Shown here one piece after another: positions 1 to 9,656 of a stretch of 64,000 bases of DNA. The notes under the pieces are model-generated. The model saw only the letters and a program-made list of their open reading frames with translations. It was not told the origin of the DNA and did not search any database. Where the stretch lies: NCBI GenBank assembly GCA_001600355.1, contig BCJU01000001.1, positions 579,178-643,177 on the forward strand, given 5' to 3'. The DNA comes from Meira nashicola. Taxonomy: Eukaryota; Basidiomycota; Exobasidiomycetes; Exobasidiales; Brachybasidiaceae. Both the position numbers and the translations under genes were made by a program. How positions within the stretch are numbered: position 1 is the stretch's first letter; each line of letters starts with the position of its first letter.

Positions 1-223
1 TGCAATCGCTGACGGTCGTTCGAATTGGATGGAAGGATATATATTGATGAACGTTTTCGTCTTGATGGCTTTGGCTTCTTGGTACGTTCCAGATTTGCGT
101 ACCGATGATCCCGCTCAAATTACCAAATCTACTTTGTTCCCTGATGAGTATTGCCGAAATCGCGATTTCTTTGCTATGCTTGTTGGAGGGGGAGGAGGAG
201 GATCAGGTTCAGGATCATCTTGA
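1..223 (+). CDS. Vacuolar cation/proton exchanger (CAX/VCX1 family), C-terminal fragment
   Basis: Only the last 73 residues are in the window; the reading frame is open from base 2 to a TGA at 221-223, so the gene starts upstream. The fragment begins with ADGRSNWMEG, followed by a hydrophobic helix (LMNVFVLMALASWYVPD). This matches the conserved end of fungal and plant CAX-type Ca2+/H+ antiporters, where a D-G-x-S-N-W-x-E-G turn precedes the last membrane helix. The family exchanges cytosolic Ca2+ for vacuolar protons. After the helix comes a 40-residue soluble tail ending in a Gly/Ser run (GGGGGGSGSGSS), which looks unstructured. The gene is tail-to-tail with the FHA gene, 135 nt away. Family membership is moderately sure; substrate is inferred from the family. 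Confidence 0.7.
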   Translation, partial: AIADGRSNWMEGYILMNVFVLMALASWYVPDLRTDDPAQITKSTLFPDEYCRNRDFFAMLVGGGGGGSGSGSS

Positions 224-358
224 TCATCGAGTAATCTACTTTTAGCTGTTTCATCTCTTGTCAATTTTGCTTATACCGCTTAATCATATCATCTCATGTA
301 CGTTTAATCTTATTCAATTTAGTCTCGTGTATATGCACATATTTGTTAGATCTTTGTG

Positions 359-1225
359 TTAATCTTCTGCAAGCAAGACGTATTCCCTTTGACTTGCGCC
401 TAATTTGATTGTATCTCCAGTTCGTAATTCATAATAACGTGAAGATGGTAATTCAGTCTTATTAACGAAAGTGCCGTTTGCAGAATCCAAATCGATCAAA
501 AATGGTTTCGTTTGTCGTTTTTCATCACCAAATTCGTTTCTTTCAGTGATTGATCTAAATTGAATAACAGCATGTTGTTTTGAAATACTTTGATGATCGA
601 CTGGAATATCAACGACAGTATTATCTCTACCTATCAAATAACAAGATTGTCTTGAAATATGTAAAATTTCTATCTCTTTTCCATCTTTGAAAACGTATAA
701 ACGCCATTTCTTTTTTGGCTTTCTTGCTTCAGGTGGTTCAAAGTACTTTAATTGAACGCCATTTTTGTTATTACTCTCTTTTGCTAATAAGCCTGAAGCT
801 CCAAAATCTGGTTCCAAGCTGGTAGAGTTTTTATCTTTCGAATTTTCTTCACCTGTTCCGTATCTATCATCGTATGCTTGACGTTCCTTTTCTCTATCAC
901 GTCGAAATTGAGTGGATGTAGAAGGTGAAGTGGACCTTCTTCGAGTACTTCTATCACTATCATAATCTCTTGTATTTCTATTTTTGTACCTCCGATCGTC
1001 TTTCTCAGAACGTTCGCTTCTTCTTTCTCTGTATTTGTCATATCCTCCATCATCCCTTCGAGAATATTCTTTGCGTCTTTCGTTTCGTTCACTTTTGTAA
1101 TAATCATCTTTGTCATTCTCCTTCTTCTTCTTTTCTGGCTCTTCATCCCATTTGCTACGTCTGGATGAGGAACCTACTTTTCTATCATCATATCCTCTAT
1201 CCCGTTCTCTTTCCTGTCTTGACAT
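359..1225 (-). CDS. PML1: FHA-domain pre-mRNA splicing/retention factor, SNIP1/Pml1-like
   Basis: Encodes 288 aa. The first half is RS-like and highly charged (Arg, Ser, Asp, Glu, Lys) and looks disordered. The C-terminal part is a forkhead-associated phosphothreonine-binding domain at about residues 180-285, with the signature GRD (about 199-201), SxxH in SISKQH (about 213-218) and NGT (about 250-252). A charged N-terminus followed directly by an FHA at the very C-terminus is the layout of human SNIP1, plant DAWDLE and yeast Pml1, a subunit of the RES pre-mRNA retention and splicing complex. A longer frame reaches 1267 but begins with GTG; the first ATG gives MSRQERERD at 1225. The gene is head-to-head with the methyltransferase gene. 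A nuclear role is inferred from the family. Confidence 0.85.
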   Translation of the reverse strand: MSRQERERDRGYDDRKVGSSSRRSKWDEEPEKKKKENDKDDYYKSERNERRKEYSRRDDGGYDKYRERRSERSEKDDRRYKNRNTRDYDSDRSTRRRSTSPSTSTQFRRDREKERQAYDDRYGTGEENSKDKNSTSLEPDFGASGLLAKESNNKNGVQLKYFEPPEARKPKKKWRLYVFKDGKEIEILHISRQSCYLIGRDNTVVDIPVDHQSISKQHAVIQFRSITERNEFGDEKRQTKPFLIDLDSANGTFVNKTELPSSRYYELRTGDTIKLGASQREYVLLAED

Positions 1226-1639
1226 TTTGACAGGCGTAAAGTATGTGAATGTGTAGAAGAATGTCACAAAGAGGAAGTCGTTTGCTTGTTTTGCCTTTTG
1301 TAACGCGCCGACACCCGAAAGGCTTTTTTTTCGGATTTTGTAGGATTTTCGGCAATGTATGCATTAAATTGTCCGAACGAGTCTAAAACTTTCTCTCCAC
1401 ACAACGTAGCGCCGTACATGAATGTATGCTGCATAAAGATGAATTCTTGAAGCCGATTTTACCATTTAGATGAATAATTCTTGTTGTTCATTTTTGATCC
1501 CGGTAAAGACGTTTTTGTGACTCAATTTACAAGCGTCTTTCATCACGGCATTATCGGATAGAACGATCAGATCGATGAAAGGTATAAAGGACGCTCAACA
1601 TTCATTTGCAATATTTAAGACCAGAACTACATCTTGAAT
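1226..1639. promoter_or_regulatory. Divergent promoter between the FHA gene and the methyltransferase gene
   Basis: A 414-nt intergenic stretch with both flanking genes reading outward. A TATA-like TATAAA lies at 1583-1588, about 50 nt before the methyltransferase ATG. Homopolymeric T near 1326-1332 could exclude nucleosomes. No gene is seen in it. Confidence 0.5.
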
Positions 1640-2739
1640 ATGCTACGTCAACCTACAAAAAGACTCGCTTTTTCTATCAAAGCTTATTCAACAATACAAT
1701 CACGAACGATCAAGATGGCTGCATTTTCGGATTCATCGTTTGACTTTAAAGGTTATCAAGCCAATAGACCCCGGTATCCTGATCTGCTTTATGATACAGT
1801 CTTACAATTTCATAAAGGTGATCGTGAAACAGTTTTAGATCTTGGTACTGGACCAGGACTATCATTATTTCCTTTTGCATATCAATTTAAACATCTTATT
1901 GGTTCTGATCCATCAGAAGGTATGATAAGTCAAGCAGAACAAGCATGGAAAGGGTGGAAAGAAAGTCAAGAAAACAAAGTTGCAATTCAAGCAAAAGACG
2001 CAAAATTCATTCAATCTTCAGCAGAAAATTTAAAAGAAATAAAAGATGAATCAATCGATCTCGTTACAGCAGCACAAGCAGCACATTGGTTTGATGCTGA
2101 AAAAGTTTGGAATGAAATTCATAGAATTCTTAAACCGAAAGGAAGTGTTGCTTTTTGGGGTTATGGAACGAATTATTTACCAAGACATCCTTCTTTGGCT
2201 AAGCAAATGAGTAAATTTATGAGTAGTAAAGATGAAGAAATGAAAGCATATTGGCCTTCAGGAAGAGATATTGCGGAAAATTTGTTAAACGATTTCCCTT
2301 TTCCGTCTAATTCTTCAAATACAAATTGGGACGTAAATAGTGCTTCACGCATTCAACATACTCTTTCCAGTCCTGGTGTGCCTGATCTTGGATGGACAGA
2401 GGGTAAAGCACCAGAAGAAAAGTTTAGAATGGAGGTGAGTGAGAGCATATGTTATATGAAAGATTAAAATTGCTAACTTTGTGTGATCCCAATTAGCTCG
2501 TACGATCTTTTGATGATTTAAATGGCTACTTTCGAACATCATCAGCACTTTCAAGGTTTTACAAAGCACACCCAGAAGTAAAAGGTCAAAAGCCCGACAT
2601 GATTGATAAGCATATAGAGAAATTAAAGGAAGCTGTATTACAAGAACGTAAGAATGGTGCACAAGCAGATGGATTAGATGAAAACCATGTCCGAGTTGCA
2701 TGGCCATTGGGAGTAATGATGATCAAGAAAAAATCCTGA
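1640..2739 (+). CDS. SAM-dependent methyltransferase, TMT1/CRG1-like, with possible mitochondrial presequence
   Basis: Two exons, 1640-2434 and 2497-2739, encode 345 aa. The 62-nt intron starts GTGAGT, has a TGCTAAC branch site at 2471-2477 and ends AATTAG; phase is 0. SAM-binding motif I is VLDLGTGPGLS (about residues 64-74), with a downstream acidic SDPSEGM and a post-I region reading ESIDLVTAAQAAHWFD. This is the class I methyltransferase fold of the yeast trans-aconitate methyltransferase family (TMT1, CRG1). The first 25 residues are rich in Arg, Lys, Ser and Thr with no acidic residue, as in a mitochondrial presequence. A second ATG at 1715 (MAAFSDSS) would remove this leader. The substrate cannot be told from sequence. 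The longer frame at 1634 begins with TTG and was not used. Confidence 0.8.
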
Positions 2740-3611
2740 AGAAGGACAAGGAATCATAATTTTGTTAGTTCAACAATTCTAGATACCATATTATAAAAAC
2801 TTTTCAGCTCTCCGTTCTGTTTCCATTATAGTGTGAAGAATGTTCAACATGTACTAATGAACCAGCATAGGAAACGAAATTATGTTCCGCTTCCTGACTG
2901 GAGAAAATTTCCTTTTCTCTGATAGTGTTTGGAGTATATCCATCATATTTTGATCTTAATTAAGATGCAATATGATACTCACATGTGTGTAAATGGAAGC
3001 TGAAGTACATAGTCTATATTCGCTATTCGGAGTGTGTATTTGGCGGAAAAGGCGTACAAGGCGTAAGCACTCTTTGCCGGACGCTTCTTAAAAAGTTGGC
3101 GTATAAAGAAGCCCAATACAAAAAGTTCACCCTTGAATGTTGATTATAAATTCTATTCATTTGTTGGTAAGAGTTGTATTGATACCTTTAGACACTGACG
3201 AAATGCGTTCTTTATACTATAAGGAAAAGGCGCTAATGGGTAATATCAAAATGAAAATCGAGAAAGACTTGCCATTATAGTATATACCAACACATTTTTC
3301 AAACGCGTAATGTGAGGCGCCCACAAAGAAACAAAAAAAAAGAATGTGTAGAACACGTCCCTCCCGGGTTGAAAGAACAACACTTTTTTTTTTACACGCG
3401 ACAACTTCTTCTCATCATCACCATCAACAAGAATTCACTCGTTGTTCTTCACACATTCGTTCATACAGGATTTTTAACGAGACTTTTCATTGGTTCTCTA
3501 ACCTTTTGATCTTCGTTTCTTTATCTTATTTTATTTATTTCAGTCTATCACACTTGACGTGTAATAGAACGCGTACCATTTTCTTTTCTCTCGGATAAAA
3601 AAAGCAACATA
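2740..3611. other. Intergenic region, methyltransferase 3' end and OPI3 promoter/leader
   Basis: 872 nt without a convincing gene. Two MluI cell-cycle-box sequences (ACGCGT) lie at 3303-3308 and 3569-3574, both upstream of OPI3. The stretch just before the OPI3 start is CT-rich (around 3405-3430 and 3500-3545), like other leaders in this window. Short open frames at 3312-3598 are low-complexity leader sequence. Confidence 0.5.
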
Positions 3612-4553
3612 ATGGCAATCTTACCTATCAAAACTAATCCTTATTACGTGCCTGATTTGGCAGACTTTTCACAAAAAAGTTTTTGGATCGCAGCAGGATC
3701 GATCGTATTTAATCCTTTATTTTGGAATTTCGTTGCTCAAAATGAATATCGCAATAAAACAATTACGAAATTAGTCGGTAATCGTCCTTATTATGGTTGT
3801 TATTTATTAGGTGCTTCAATCTTCCTTTTGGGTATCTTACGTGATCATCTTTATAATCAAGCTTTGGCTAAACAACCAATTAACGGTTACTTGGCTTTAC
3901 CGTTTGTCAAGTACTTTGGCGGTCTTTTAATCCTTGCAGGACAAGTTCTTGTCATTTCTTCAATGTATGCTTTAGGCGTAACAGGAACGTATTTAGGTGA
4001 TTATTTTGGTATTTTGATGCCACACATCGTTACCGGATTCCCATTCAATCTCGTCTCTGATCCAATGTACTTTGGTAGCAGTTTAAGCTTTATCGGTGTC
4101 GCACTTTGGTTCGCAAAGCCTGCCGGTTTAATTTTAAGCGTTTTATTATCAATCGTTTATGTTATCGCTCTTAAATTCGAATCTCCATTCACTGCTGAAA
4201 TTTACAAGAAAGCAGCTGCTGCAACAGCGTCTTCAACTAAAACAACAAAAAAGAGATCTTCAAACTCAACTTCACGTAGAAGTTCAACCGCTTCTACTAC
4301 AGCTGTTAAAAGATCTGCTTCTACATCTTCCCGTCGTGGATCTACGGCAGGAAAAGGAAAGAAGGATGCTACTTCTGCCGTCGCTACAACTGCTTCTTCA
4401 ACTCCATCAAGTGCAAGTGCTACACCAGCAAAAAAGGCAAGCACTCCTCGTAGAAAGAAGAGTACTTCTAATTTAGCTTCTGCTACTGCAAGTGATGCTG
4501 AAACAACAACGCCCGCCAAACGTGGACGTAAGAAGAAGACACCAGCAGCATAA
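3612..4553 (+). CDS. OPI3: Phospholipid methyltransferase (OPI3/PEMT) with a 113-residue basic Ser/Thr/Lys tail
   Basis: A single exon of 313 aa. Residues 1-200 are a typical small ER membrane phospholipid methyltransferase with four hydrophobic segments (about 25-45, 62-80, 100-122, 155-188). It has the SAM motif LGVTGTYLGDYFG (about 121-133) and the DPMYFGS motif (about 150-156). The family carries out the last two methylations from phosphatidylethanolamine to phosphatidylcholine. The usual C-terminal Glu-Glu before PFTAEIY reads FESPFTAEIY here, so the second Glu is Ser. From about residue 201 the protein continues in frame as a Ser/Thr/Ala/Lys/Arg tail with RRGS, PAKK, TPRRKK and KRGRKKK clusters. 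Yeast OPI3 and human PEMT are about 200 residues and end soon after this point. No intron boundary is evident, so the tail appears to be real coding sequence. Confidence 0.9.
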   Translation: MAILPIKTNPYYVPDLADFSQKSFWIAAGSIVFNPLFWNFVAQNEYRNKTITKLVGNRPYYGCYLLGASIFLLGILRDHLYNQALAKQPINGYLALPFVKYFGGLLILAGQVLVISSMYALGVTGTYLGDYFGILMPHIVTGFPFNLVSDPMYFGSSLSFIGVALWFAKPAGLILSVLLSIVYVIALKFESPFTAEIYKKAAAATASSTKTTKKRSSNSTSRRSSTASTTAVKRSASTSSRRGSTAGKGKKDATSAVATTASSTPSSASATPAKKASTPRRKKSTSNLASATASDAETTTPAKRGRKKKTPAA

Positions 4554-5624
4554 GCTTTGTCAACAATGAATGGATTCTTTTCCTTCATAAAAAACATTAT
4601 GTATCACCTTACTTCTTTTCGTCGCAAGTGGAAAGTAGTATATACCTGCTTCTTGTGCGCTTCGTCCTCCGCTTTAACTTCTCTTTCTGTCTGGTCTGGT
4701 GATCACCCCGCCTTGACTCCCTCTATTTTTTTGCTGTACACTGTTGATGTTTCATCTTCATAGTAGTAAAGCTTATCTTCTACTTCTTTTATTCCCTCTC
4801 TGTACAATTTTCTGTATATCTCTCATTTGAAGGAATATAAATTGAATAAAACACTTACGAATTTTAATTTTTCTCATCATCATCAAAACCATACCTTTTA
4901 TGCAGCGGATGTAAACGAATAAAGTTTAAGCTAAGAAAAAGGTAAAGTCAAATTAGTCTCATTCAGATGTCAAAAAGTCGGAGCAATAAAATTCAAGTTA
5001 ATATGCAGATCATTAAGCTACGGCTTGAAACAAGGTACGCCAGCTAAAGAATCTTTTAGCACATGTAGTGTAGTCTTCTGTTCCCACTTTTGATGTGCAT
5101 GCATCTTTCCGTCGATCTAATTTAAGCTCCTCTATATTTTGGGTGGGGATGCATGTGACTTTATCGAATACAGTCTATTCTAGTCTAGGTTTCTTATCAT
5201 AAAGTTAGAATATAGTCAAAACGCGACTTTTACCATACGGAAAAAAGATTTCCCAAGAAGAGGAAGCTTATTTAGCAACAATAATAAAATCATTTCTTAC
5301 ATCCAAACCAATTTCACAGTTGATTCGCTTTATAAAAAACATAATGCTCCTCGGTTTTATACCAAAAATAAAAATTACCACTCGTACTTTACGTAATCTG
5401 CCAGATTTCCGTCTTGCTAGACTGAGAACAATGTGCTTATATTATCTCATGCCAATTTAGTAATGAACGTGAAATTTACTGACGGAAATAATCAAGGAAA
5501 ATTTAATCTTGTCAATCCAAGACCCCTTGATAGGAGGATAAAGAATGATCGCCATGAAAAATTCACGTTTTCATAATAGAAAGAATCATTTTTTTCCACC
5601 TCCTTACAGATTCGGGTGTTAAAT

Positions 5625-5648
5625 AAAATCTCCCTGATCGGAGGTTTT
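5625..5648. repeat. Hairpin-forming inverted repeat
   Basis: Arms AAAATCTCC (5625-5633) and GGAGGTTTT (5640-5648) can pair over 9 bp, with one position that is G.U if transcribed, around the 6-nt loop CTGATC. It sits in a gene-free interval, and its function is unknown. Confidence 0.5.
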
Positions 5649-5808
5649 CATTTGATAAATTGAAATTTTTCTCTTCGGATAATTTTTAGTGAAAAAAAAG
5701 GAAAGAATCGGAATAAAAATTTCTGGGTTTTTTAACTTTCATTGTCATCATTCCTCTCGAAGTTAACCGTCAATCTGAAATGGTCATGAAAAAGGTGCAA
5801 AAGAGAAG

Positions 5809-5854
5809 TGTGACTTTATAAAAATATTTTCTCCCCATAAGATGTGACTTTATA
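5809..5854 (+). repeat. Direct repeat TGTGACTTTATA, two copies
   Basis: Identical 12-mers at 5809-5820 and 5843-5854, 34 nt apart start to start. An 11-nt copy (TGTGACTTTAT) lies at 5154-5164 and a 10-nt copy (TGTGACTTAT) at 5979-5988. They may be binding sites or traces of an old duplicated element. Confidence 0.5.
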
Positions 5855-7673
5855 GAGAGTTATACTGTACCATATTTACGGAATAAAAGTAACAAAGGTA
5901 AAAGAGCTACGAAGAAGAAATTACATCCAACCTTTCCGATGAGAGCACACCTCCTTGCATAAGATCACACTAGTGAATGTGACTTATGGGAAATATTTAA
6001 ACATTATTTGCTCGAAACAAAAAAAGGTCGATAGCGAAGAGAAAAGAAAGATTTTCTAGGCACTAAACGAGAGATAGAATCGAATTATGTAAACAGCATA
6101 ACTCATTCCGGAAGAAAAGCCATATTCAAGCCTCTTACGTTTTGTTGCACGAAATATTCCTATTGTTGAATATTTTTAAGTGTGGGTAAAAAAATTCTTT
6201 TATATCGAATTGAGAGAAGCAACGTTGAATGATGATCTACTGAAAAAGTGCCTGAGATCTACGATAGAGCAAGATTTGAATTTTTTTTATTACAAGCTAA
6301 TGTTAGCGATCCGAAACAGGCAACGCGCCTACAGATACAATTAATTTCAATTTACACGGTCCCCTTCCGAGACGCGTGAAGAGACGGAGCACGATCGAGC
6401 GCGGCGCGTTCAGGTCCATTGATTATTAATTAAAATTGACAAACGGCGATCGAACAAGGGGGCGATTTCCCACTAAAAAAATTTTTTAGCTAAAATAGAT
6501 TACAAAAAGGGTCTTCTCTCTTTGGTTGGTCAGTAAAAAAACGCGTTAATATACACGGTACGCGTGCATTCATTCCTTCCCAAATGATACGCGTTTTATT
6601 GCAAAGGTGTCTTCTTTCTCACAATTTTGGTACCGTTTATTCGCCTGTTATCTTTGTTTTCAAAAAAGATCTCTATTCGGATATTTTTCTACTTTTTTTA
6701 ATAAATGTAAACCCCTTGCATACATATATGCGAAAAAACACCCTTTCTATTCTTTTGAACCCCAACATAAAAAATTCACCTGCATTACAAACAATAAAAA
6801 AAAGAGGAAATTAAAAAAGCCATTTCATGCCGATCAAATTTAAAGGAAAGATGAAACGCCGCTTATGCCTACATACATAAATTATGTTTAACTTGTTTCA
6901 CTCTCCGATTGAAAAAAAAAATAACAAAAAGCAAAATGTACAGTGAATGAGAGTTTTTGTCAATTTATTCTTTCCCCTTTTTCTTTTTTGTCGATCTGAT
7001 TTTGATTAAACTTAAAGATGAATGTATGCACATATACATGTTCCATGTGCGCAGGCGTACAGTTAGGCTTTTTATGTTATCGAGGCTTTTTTTTTGTTCC
7101 GTGCCCGAAGGATCCTCATCACTCAACAGCTTACAACAAAATATCATACGACTTCATGTTCTGGACTTCTTCATCGGAATGTAATTAATAAAAAGCCACT
7201 TTCGATTGAGAAGGAGAATAATTGGTGGGGATTGCTCTTTTTGTAAAAAATAGATCATTGAACGGTAAGTCTATTCGAAAAAAAGCAGTAAAGAGTAGAA
7301 AAGGGGTGCGGGAGGTAACAGGAAAGGGTGCGGGGAGGTGAACAAGAACTTCGATTTTAAACTTTTTGTTCACGGTCGTTTGATCACATTCATGTTAAAT
7401 AGAAATCACTTTTAGAAAATCTCACACAAACATGACTCTTTTGTTAGCGAGAGAGAAAGGATATATTGATATAAATACCACTTCAAAAAATACAAGAAAG
7501 GATACAAAAAAGGTGTCTGAATATGATTTGCGTCGATCAATACAAGTAGGTTTAAAAATAGGATAACAAGTGACATCGCTATAAAAGCGGCCCAAGATAT
7601 GCGTCAGAAATTAGAGAGACTAGAAGAAGAAGAAGAAAAGAGGATATATATTTGAATACAGATCGGTATAAAA

Positions 7674-9656
7674 TTAGGCACCGAAAAGATTGTTACGCAA
7701 ACGGCGAGCATTTGCTGCAATAGGTGTACGACGAATGCTACGACGATTGGGCATCGTGTTAAAACGGTTGTTATCCGTTGCATCTGTGAGGCCATCTTGA
7801 TCCGCCATAGTTGCATCATCAGCACAACGACCGAATTTCTTACTACTTGTTGCTTGATTGATATACATCATTTGATTGTTACCAAAATGAGCATTTTGTT
7901 CTGGCAACAATCCAGAAGGAGAACTATTTTTGTCAGATGTTGTTGTATGAGGCAACAAAGAACGAATAGCTAAGCGTTGATCACTGAAATCTACAGGAGC
8001 GTCTGCAGTTGCTCGGGTGGTATGTAAAGCAAGTGTAGGCTGTTGAGGTTGAGGACGAATACCGTGAACCAGTGAAGGTCGACGGTCTTGCTTGCCATGA
8101 CTAACCCCGTTTGGACGTTGAACATCAAATACTGGTGTTAATGGCATGCCAACATAAGAAGAACGACAACTGGTGTTAGAGCCGCTTTGACTTGAACAAG
8201 TGCCTGGCATCAAATCACTTTCGCTTTCTACAGGTGAATTTGGTGTGCTGCTCGTCTCGGATGCCAACGAAGAACCAGGTGAGAAGCTGAATCCTGGTGT
8301 TTCGATAGTGTTGACAGAGCTGTCAACAGAAGATGGAGTGTGAAAATTTGCTTGAGTAGATTGTGCCGGTGTGACGGGTTGAACATCCATCATAACATCA
8401 TCTTCCTGTGCAACATTCTTTGCTCCACGAACGTACGCATTGGCTGAGTTGAAGGATGGTTGATGATAAACATCTTCCACTCCGTGACGAATCTCTGCAT
8501 AACGACGAGCTTCTTCAGCAGCTTGACGAGCACGAATGGCTTCTTGACGTGCACGTTGAGCGGCATGACGGGCCAAACGTTGACGTTCACGCAATTCAGA
8601 TTGAGTTGCAGTGAAACGTTCAACTTGATGAACCATCGAACGCAATTCAGCCAAAGAACATCTCCAATCTTCACGAACGGTAAAGACACGCTTGAGTAAT
8701 GAATTTGTTTGTTTGGAAATGGGAAGAATGTCCATCAAAAAGTCGGGATTACGTAGATATTCGCGGAAGGTTTCATCGTCAACACAAGCTTGCTTCCATG
8801 GGTTGCGTCCGCAAATCAAGTTGACAAGGATAACACCCAAAGACCAAACATCATTTGCTGCTGTTGAATATTTCTCTAAATGGGTAGAGATACCGCCTTG
8901 GCATTCGGGACCCATGTAAAATGTACTTCCGCATCCGAAATCGCTGCTACTCTTTTCATGTGTTGCAAGTCCAAAGTCTGCCAATACAACCTTTGCGCCA
9001 CCTTGTAGGCACAAAATGTTCTCCGGTTTCAAATCACGATGATAGATACCGTTTGTATGACAAAATTGAACGGCATCCAAAATTTGACAGAAAACATCAC
9101 GAACGGTTTCATCCATATCAGAGCGGTCTTGTTGATATTGTTCGTCTTGATCAGCATCGTATGTGATTCCGGCTGCGTTGTGTGCTTCTGATTGAGTAGG
9201 TGTTGGAACGGCATATCGTTGAGTTTCAGTGATCATCGAGAAAAGATCACCATCGGGACAATAATCCAAAATGACATAAATGCATGGATCGTCCTTTTCG
9301 TCGATGACACGGTACAAGGTAACAACAGAAGGATGACCGGTTACCATTGTATGCAAAACGATCTCACGTCTTTGGAATCGCTTTTGTCTTGCGTCCAAAT
9401 CGATTTTATTGAGACATTTGACGGCATAATATCCGCTTGCAGCGCCTCCATGCCTTGAAGCAAGGATGCGTGGCATTTCAGATGAGGAAGAGGAAGCGAA
9501 TGGTTGTCTGTGTAGAGGATGTGTAAGGTCACGGGCTAGGTATACAACACCATATGCGCCCAATCCCAAAATCGATACAAGCTCTAGCCTTCCATCGGCG
9601 ATTGTGTGACCTAAAAGGTGTTTGTGCTTTTGTTGTTGTTCAGCAGTGGCGGCCAT
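7674..9656 (-). CDS. Ser/Thr protein kinase, Ran1/Pat1-Ksp1-Vhs1 family
   Basis: A single exon of 660 aa. The kinase domain covers about residues 24-350: glycine loop GLGAYGVVYLA (31-41), catalytic Lys in YAVK (80), HRDLKPEN (206-213), DFG (227-229) and the distinctive activation segment GCGSTFYMGPECQGG (241-255). The GCGSxxYMxPEC pattern is characteristic of the fungal Ran1/Pat1, Ksp1, Sks1 and Vhs1 kinases, which control nutrient signalling and entry to meiosis. Two insertions are present, a Ser-rich loop (about 45-73) and an acidic Gln/Asp loop (about 147-182). After the kinase domain comes an Arg/Ala/Glu-rich probable long helix (about residues 362-400), then a Ser/Thr/Pro-rich tail. All catalytic residues are intact. 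The gene is flanked by 3.1 kb and 4.2 kb without convincing genes. Which family member it corresponds to cannot be decided here. Confidence 0.88.
   Translation of the reverse strand: MAATAEQQQKHKHLLGHTIADGRLELVSILGLGAYGVVYLARDLTHPLHRQPFASSSSSEMPRILASRHGGAASGYYAVKCLNKIDLDARQKRFQRREIVLHTMVTGHPSVVTLYRVIDEKDDPCIYVILDYCPDGDLFSMITETQRYAVPTPTQSEAHNAAGITYDADQDEQYQQDRSDMDETVRDVFCQILDAVQFCHTNGIYHRDLKPENILCLQGGAKVVLADFGLATHEKSSSDFGCGSTFYMGPECQGGISTHLEKYSTAANDVWSLGVILVNLICGRNPWKQACVDDETFREYLRNPDFLMDILPISKQTNSLLKRVFTVREDWRCSLAELRSMVHQVERFTATQSELRERQRLARHAAQRARQEAIRARQAAEEARRYAEIRHGVEDVYHQPSFNSANAYVRGAKNVAQEDDVMMDVQPVTPAQSTQANFHTPSSVDSSVNTIETPGFSFSPGSSLASETSSTPNSPVESESDLMPGTCSSQSGSNTSCRSSYVGMPLTPVFDVQRPNGVSHGKQDRRPSLVHGIRPQPQQPTLALHTTRATADAPVDFSDQRLAIRSLLPHTTTSDKNSSPSGLLPEQNAHFGNNQMMYINQATSSKKFGRCADDATMADQDGLTDATDNNRFNTMPNRRSIRRTPIAANARRLRNNLFGA

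Larger units (their letters stand above)
4554..7673. other. Gene-poor, AT-rich convergent interval (3.1 kb)
   Basis: Lies between two genes that read toward it, so it should hold only 3' ends, yet it is over 3 kb. I find no convincing coding exon; the short frames at 6584-6843 and 6957-7184 are low-complexity or Phe/Lys-rich. Visible structure includes repeated TGTGACTTTAT units (5154, 5809, 5843, shorter at 5979), a hairpin at 5625-5648, and four ACGCGT boxes at 6372, 6541, 6560 and 6589. A locally GC-rich patch spans about 6360-6420 in an AT-rich background. No terminal repeats, target duplications or transposase frame are visible. Confidence 0.5.

Noticed and set aside
784..1146. Alternative minus-strand frame inside the FHA gene
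   Set aside because: Frame-shifted shadow of the Arg/Asp/Glu-rich N-terminus, with no independent features.
4202..4597. 131-codon antisense frame over the OPI3 tail
   Set aside because: Mirror of the Lys/Ser-rich tail in the opposite frame; the hydrophobic/Val/Glu composition is expected from antisense of that repeat-rich sequence.
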